DNA from: Thermoleophilia bacterium UBA6103 | Lineage (GTDB): Bacteria > Actinomycetota > Thermoleophilia > UBA2241 | DNA length: 64,000 bases | Reading direction: 5' to 3' | NCBI GenBank assembly: GCA_002423545.1 | Contig: DIWP01000019.1 | Location: 46,200-110,199 of the forward strand | Shown here: positions 60,274 through 64,000 of the stretch, piece by piece | Position numbering within the stretch: the stretch's first letter is position 1 | Layout of the letters: every line of letters starts with the position of its first letter | Program-made: the position numbers and the translations under genes | The notes under the pieces: generated by a model | What the model was told of the DNA's origin: nothing | Databases searched by the model: none | The model's input: the letters and a program-made list of their open reading frames with translations, nothing else

Positions 60274-62361
60274 TCACGATGCGGACCGCGCCAGCAGCGC
60301 CGCGGCCCGTCGATAGACCTCTTCGATGCTGAACCCGAAGCGCTCGAAGAGCTCCGCGGCCGGCGCCGAGGCGCCGAAGCGGTCCAGGCCGATGCTCTCG
60401 CCGTGCAGGCCGACCCAGCGATCCCAGCCGAAGGTCGTGCCGGCCTCCACCGAGAGCCGCGCGGTCACCTGCGGCGGCAGCACGGCATCGCGGTACGACG
60501 CGTCCTGGGCGGCGAACGCCTCCCAGCAGCCGAGGTTCACCACACGGGCACGCACGCCGTCCGCGACGAGCCGTTCGTAGGCGCCCAGCGCGTGCTGGAC
60601 CTCGCTGCCGGTCGCCAGCAGGACGATCTGCGGCAGCTCGGAGACGTCGGGGACCACGCCCGGCTCGCCCGGCGTCCCGCCTGGACTGCCGAAGGCAGGC
60701 TCCCAGGACCAGTCGGCAAGGACATAGCCACCGTACTCCAGGCCGGCCGCCGGTGCGCAGCGGCGGCGGTCGATGACCGGCAGCTTCTGGCGTGTGAGGA
60801 CCAGCCCGATCGGGCCGCCGTGGTGGCGCAGCGCCATCTTCCAGGCCACCGCCGCCTCGTTGGCATCGGCCGGCCGGACGACGGTCCAGTGCGGCGTGGC
60901 GCGCATCATGGCGAGATGCTCCACCGGCTGATGGGTCGGTCCGTCCTCGCCGAGCCCGATGCTGTCGTGGGTCAGCACGTACGTCACCGGCGCCCGCATC
61001 AAGGCCCCCAGCCTCAGCGCCGGCCGCATGTAGTCGGTGAAGACGAAGAACGTGCCGGCATACGGCCGCACGCCCCCGTGCAGAGCCATGCCGTTGCAGG
61101 CCGCGGCCATGGCGTGCTCGCGGACGCCGAAGTGCAGGTTGCGGCCGCCGCGATCGTCGCGCGAGAAGTCTCCGCCGTCGGTGATCCGCGTGTTGTTGGA
61201 CGGCGCCAGGTCGGCCGAGCCGCCGATGAACTCGGGGACGCGCGCCGCGATAGCGTTGAGGGCCTGGCCGGCGGCGGCGCGCGTCGCCGGGCCGTCACCG
61301 GCCTCCCAGACGGGCACGTCGGCGTCCCAGCCGTCGGGCAGAGCGCCCGACCAGACGCGGTCCCACTCGGCGGCCAGATCGGGGTGCGCCTGCCGCCAGG
61401 CGGCGAGCCGGGCGTTCCAGTCATCGTGCGCGGCGGCGCCCCGCGCCGGCGCCGCGCGCAGGTGCTCGCGCACGTCGTCGGGTACCAGGAAGGCCGGCTC
61501 CGGAGGCCAGCCGAGGTTCTCCTTCGCCGCCCGCGTCTCGTCCGGCCCGAGCGGCTCGCCGTGCGCCTTGGCGGTGTCCTGGCGCTGCGGAGAACCGAAG
61601 CCGATGTGCGTACGGATGCCGATCAGGGACGGCCGGCCGGTCTCGGCGACCGCCGCCGACACGGCACCCGAGACCGCCTCGACGTCGTTGCCGTCGGCGA
61701 CGTGCTGCACGTGCCACTCGTAGGCCCGGAAGCGCTCTTCGCGGTCCTCCGTGAACGCCAGCCCGGTGCTGCCCTCGATGCTGATGCGGTTGTCGTCGTA
61801 CAGCACGATCAGCTTGCCAAGACCGAGGTGGCCGGCCAGAGACGCCGCCTCCGAGGCCACCCCCTCCATGAGGTCGCCGTCGCTGGCCAGCACGAACGTC
61901 CGGTGATCGACGACCGTGTGACCGAGACGATTGAACAGGGCGCCCACGTGAGCCTCGGCGATCGCCATGCCGACGGCCGTGGCCAGACCCTGCCCCAGCG
62001 GACCGGTGGTGGTCTCGATGCCCCGTGCCAGGTCGAGCTCGGGGTGGCCCGGCGTGACGCTGTCGAGCTGGCGGAAGGCGCGCAGGTCGTCGAGGCAGAT
62101 GTCGTAGCCAGTCAGATGCAGCAGCGCGTAGAGCAGCATGCTGCCGTGACCGGCCGAGAGCACGAAGCGGTCGCGGTCGGGCCACGCCGGGTCGGCCGGG
62201 TCGTGCACCAGATGCCGCGTCCAGAGGGCGTACGCCATCGCTGCCGCACCCATCGGCAGACCGGGGTGACCGGACCGTGCCTTCTCCACCGCGTCGACCG
62301 CCAGGAAGCGGATGGTGTCGATGCTGCGCTCCTGCAGCGTCTGTGCGACCGGGTCTGCCAT
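60274..62361 (-). CDS. tkt: Transketolase
   Basis: 695 residues, ATG 62361 (AAGGGA upstream), chosen over an upstream ATG for its site and family start. Thiamine diphosphate motif GDGDLMEGVASEAASLAGHL-like region at about 155-175 (SDGDLMEG), VEKARSGHPGLPMGAAAMAY at the start, phosphate-binding HDSIGLGEDGPTHQPVEHLA at about 460-480. Exchanges two-carbon units in the Calvin and pentose phosphate pathways. Between phosphoribulokinase (75-base gap) and transaldolase (138-base gap). Confidence 0.94.
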   Translation of the reverse strand: MADPVAQTLQERSIDTIRFLAVDAVEKARSGHPGLPMGAAAMAYALWTRHLVHDPADPAWPDRDRFVLSAGHGSMLLYALLHLTGYDICLDDLRAFRQLDSVTPGHPELDLARGIETTTGPLGQGLATAVGMAIAEAHVGALFNRLGHTVVDHRTFVLASDGDLMEGVASEAASLAGHLGLGKLIVLYDDNRISIEGSTGLAFTEDREERFRAYEWHVQHVADGNDVEAVSGAVSAAVAETGRPSLIGIRTHIGFGSPQRQDTAKAHGEPLGPDETRAAKENLGWPPEPAFLVPDDVREHLRAAPARGAAAHDDWNARLAAWRQAHPDLAAEWDRVWSGALPDGWDADVPVWEAGDGPATRAAAGQALNAIAARVPEFIGGSADLAPSNNTRITDGGDFSRDDRGGRNLHFGVREHAMAAACNGMALHGGVRPYAGTFFVFTDYMRPALRLGALMRAPVTYVLTHDSIGLGEDGPTHQPVEHLAMMRATPHWTVVRPADANEAAVAWKMALRHHGGPIGLVLTRQKLPVIDRRRCAPAAGLEYGGYVLADWSWEPAFGSPGGTPGEPGVVPDVSELPQIVLLATGSEVQHALGAYERLVADGVRARVVNLGCWEAFAAQDASYRDAVLPPQVTARLSVEAGTTFGWDRWVGLHGESIGLDRFGASAPAAELFERFGFSIEEVYRRAAALLARSAS

Positions 62362-62436
62362 GAGCCTGTCCCTTCCTTGCCGCGGCGCGTCGTGCGTCGC
62401 GCCTATGGTATCCACTCGCCGGTCATCTCACTCGCA

Positions 62437-63330
62437 TCAGTAGAGGCCTTCCATCTGCCGCGCCCGGCCGCGACGATCCATGAGCTGCTGCAGCAGCGGC
62501 GTGATGCAGAGCTGGATGGCCATCTCCATCTTGCCGCCGGGGACCACGATGACGTTGGGCCGGGACATGAACGAGTCGTGGAGCATCGTGAGCAGATAGG
62601 GGAAGTCGACGCCCTTGGGATCGCGGAAGCGGATCACCACGAGCGACTCGTCGAGCGTCGGCACGTCCCGGGCGATGAACGGGTTCGACGTGTCCACCAC
62701 CGGCACGCGCTGGAAGTTGACGTGCGTGCGCGAGAACTGCGGCGTGATGTAGTGCACGTAGTCGTGCATGCGACGCAGGATGGTGTGCGTCACCGCCTCC
62801 ACAGAGTAGCCGCGGGCGCTCATGTCGCGGTGGATCTTCTGGATCCACTCGAGGTTCACGATGGGTACCACGCCGATGAGCAGGTCGACGTAGCGCGCCA
62901 CGTCGACGCCGTCGGCCTTGACACCGCCGTGCAGGCCCTCGTAGAAGAGCAGGTCGGTGCCCTCGGGCAGCGGCTCCCAGTCGGTGAACGTGCCGCTCTC
63001 GCCGCCGGCGACACACGCCTCCTCCTCGCTGTGCAGATAACGTCGGCTCATGCCGCCGCCGGTCTCTCCGTAGGTCCTGAAGAGCTCTTCAAGCTCGGCG
63101 AACAGGTTGGCATCGGGGCCGAAGTGGCTCGGCGACTGCCGGCCCTCCTCTTCGGCGGCCGCGACGGCGGCCGCCATCGCGGCGCGGTCGAACCGGTGGA
63201 AGCTGTCGCCCTCGACGATCGCCGGCCGCACGTGTTCGCGGATGAAGATGTGCTCGAACGACCGTTTGACGGTGGTGGTACCGGCGCCACTGGAGCCGGT
63301 GACGGCGATGACCGGATGCGTGGCAGACAT
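62437..63330 (-). CDS. prk: Phosphoribulokinase, bacterial (class I) type
   Basis: 297 residues, ATG 63330 after GAGGAGGGG. P-loop VTGSSGAGTTTVKRSFEHIF (about 9-28), substrate peptide VEGDSFHRFDRAAM and catalytic-base region DLLFYEGLHGGV (about 125-136). Length and wording match the short octameric enzyme of proteobacterial CbbP, not the long plant/cyanobacterial type; it lacks the redox cysteines of the latter. Makes ribulose-1,5-bisphosphate for RuBisCO, encoded just upstream. Confidence 0.94.
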   Translation of the reverse strand: MSATHPVIAVTGSSGAGTTTVKRSFEHIFIREHVRPAIVEGDSFHRFDRAAMAAAVAAAEEEGRQSPSHFGPDANLFAELEELFRTYGETGGGMSRRYLHSEEEACVAGGESGTFTDWEPLPEGTDLLFYEGLHGGVKADGVDVARYVDLLIGVVPIVNLEWIQKIHRDMSARGYSVEAVTHTILRRMHDYVHYITPQFSRTHVNFQRVPVVDTSNPFIARDVPTLDESLVVIRFRDPKGVDFPYLLTMLHDSFMSRPNVIVVPGGKMEMAIQLCITPLLQQLMDRRGRARQMEGLY

Positions 63331-63466
63331 CGTGCCCCTCCTCTTCAGTCGCCGGTGGGCGGATCGGGCCGGCTGAGACGGGCAGCGTAGGACGCGCCCG
63401 CCGTGCGCATCGCGACGGCGCGGCCGTCGACCGCCCCGCTTCCGGCGGCACCCGGCGTCCGGGGAG

Positions 63467-64000
63467 TCACGACCGCTCCAGTGCGTCGCGCCAGCCCGGG
63501 TAGAGAGCGTCGGCGTCGTCGGGGAACGAGGCGAAGGCGGCGGCCAGCTCAGGATGCGTGCGGGCGTGCTCGACCAGGTCGACGCCGACCGCCCACGCCT
63601 CCCAGGCCTGGCGCAGCGAGCGGCCGCCGGCCGCCGGCCCGTCGCGGTGGCCGAAGGCGCCGCCACCGGACGTCTGCACGAAGTCGGCGTGGCCCAGGTT
63701 GTCGAAGAAGCCCGGCAGGCGCAGCGCGTTCATGCCGCCGGAGATCATCGGCGTGGTGGCCTTCATGCCGAGCCACTCCTGATGGTAGAACGGTCCGTCG
63801 GCGGCGTCGCGCTCGATCATGTACGCCATCGCGCGGTCGGCCGGGTCGCCCTCCATCTTGCCGAAGCCCATGGTGCCGGTGTGGATGCCCGACGCTCCCT
63901 GCAGCCGAGCCATCTTGGCGAGGACGAAGGAGGTGTACCCGCGCTGCGACTGCGGCGAAGTGACGGCGCCGTGGCCGGCCCGGTGGTAGTGCAGGAACTG
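63467..64000 (-). CDS. cbbM: RuBisCO large chain, form II (C-terminal part; runs off window)
   Basis: 178 codons visible; the beginning lies past base 64000. FLHYHRAGHGAVTSPQSQRG and GASGIHTGTMGFGKMEG are form II hallmarks; the loop-6 lysine is in GFGKMEG. MISGGMNALRLPGFFDNLGH and FGHRDGPAAGGRSLRQAWEA follow, with the form II ending YPGWRDALERS. Closely follows R. rubrum-type CbbM. No small subunit gene is expected or seen. Fixes CO2 on ribulose-1,5-bisphosphate made by the next enzyme (136 bases downstream). Confidence 0.95.
   Translation of the reverse strand, partial: QFLHYHRAGHGAVTSPQSQRGYTSFVLAKMARLQGASGIHTGTMGFGKMEGDPADRAMAYMIERDAADGPFYHQEWLGMKATTPMISGGMNALRLPGFFDNLGHADFVQTSGGGAFGHRDGPAAGGRSLRQAWEAWAVGVDLVEHARTHPELAAAFASFPDDADALYPGWRDALERS

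Noticed and set aside
59578..63390. 1270-residue plus-strand open frame
   Set aside because: Antisense to tal, tkt and prk, which have full catalytic motifs on the minus strand.

Overview
The window looks like a chromosomal segment of an anaerobic or microaerophilic, very high G+C bacterium. Most likely it is an actinobacterium from a deep or little-cultured lineage; this is inferred from base composition, many GTG starts, strong AGGAGG-type ribosome sites and exported proteins with a shared C-terminal module. It carries about 45 supportable genes, many in tight operons with 4-base ATGA/GTGA overlaps, and one structural RNA (RNase P RNA).

Layout. 0-2 kb is a toxin-antitoxin island: a Phd-type antitoxin with a decayed toxin, a MntA/HepT pair, and a decayed second copy of the Phd gene. 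2-6.4 kb is an operon for a corrinoid protein, a UROD-type methyltransferase and a GAF/GGDEF signalling protein. 6.6-8.1 kb is an exported repeat protein. 8.4-9.9 kb is a trimethylamine methyltransferase gene (mttB) with an in-frame TAG at codon 328, where MttB carries pyrrolysine; the reading frame continues with perfect family similarity. A second MttB homologue without the TAG is at 11.8-13.3 kb, beyond a small regulator/toxin-like pair. 13.4-21.7 kb has exported proteins (NlpC/P60 hydrolase, two divergent YCF48-type propellers, a possible lipoprotein racemase, an RCC1 propeller). 21.8-22.9 kb is an oxidoreductase.

23-31 kb is the adenosylcobalamin-dependent ornithine degradation operon (ord-ortA-ortB-oraS-oraE-glmL-like-hydrolase), whose glmL-like gene appears frameshifted. 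31.6-40.8 kb has a universal stress protein, an MFS transporter and an AddA/AddB recombination nuclease pair.

41.3-49.8 kb is a Dlt-like cell-envelope acylation locus: ligase, carrier protein, two MBOAT acyltransferases and two SGNH-type transferases. Both known forms of the C-terminal FxYxxF acyl-shuttle motif occur in it: one fused to the first MBOAT and one on a DltX-like one-helix microprotein. 49.9-54.2 kb has a ThrE-type exporter, a cupin, rnpB and an ABC exporter.

54.3-64 kb is a carbon-fixation/pentose-phosphate operon on the minus strand: form II RuBisCO (cut by the window end), phosphoribulokinase, transketolase, transaldolase, glucose-6-phosphate isomerase, glucose-6-phosphate dehydrogenase, a 61-residue unknown and 6-phosphogluconolactonase.

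Together the genes suggest an organism that uses methylamines through B12 methyl transfer, ferments or catabolises ornithine with B12 enzymes, and can run a Calvin-type cycle or RuBisCO-based nucleoside/CO2 salvage. No pyrrolysine biosynthesis genes or tRNA-Pyl were seen here; they are expected elsewhere in the genome.
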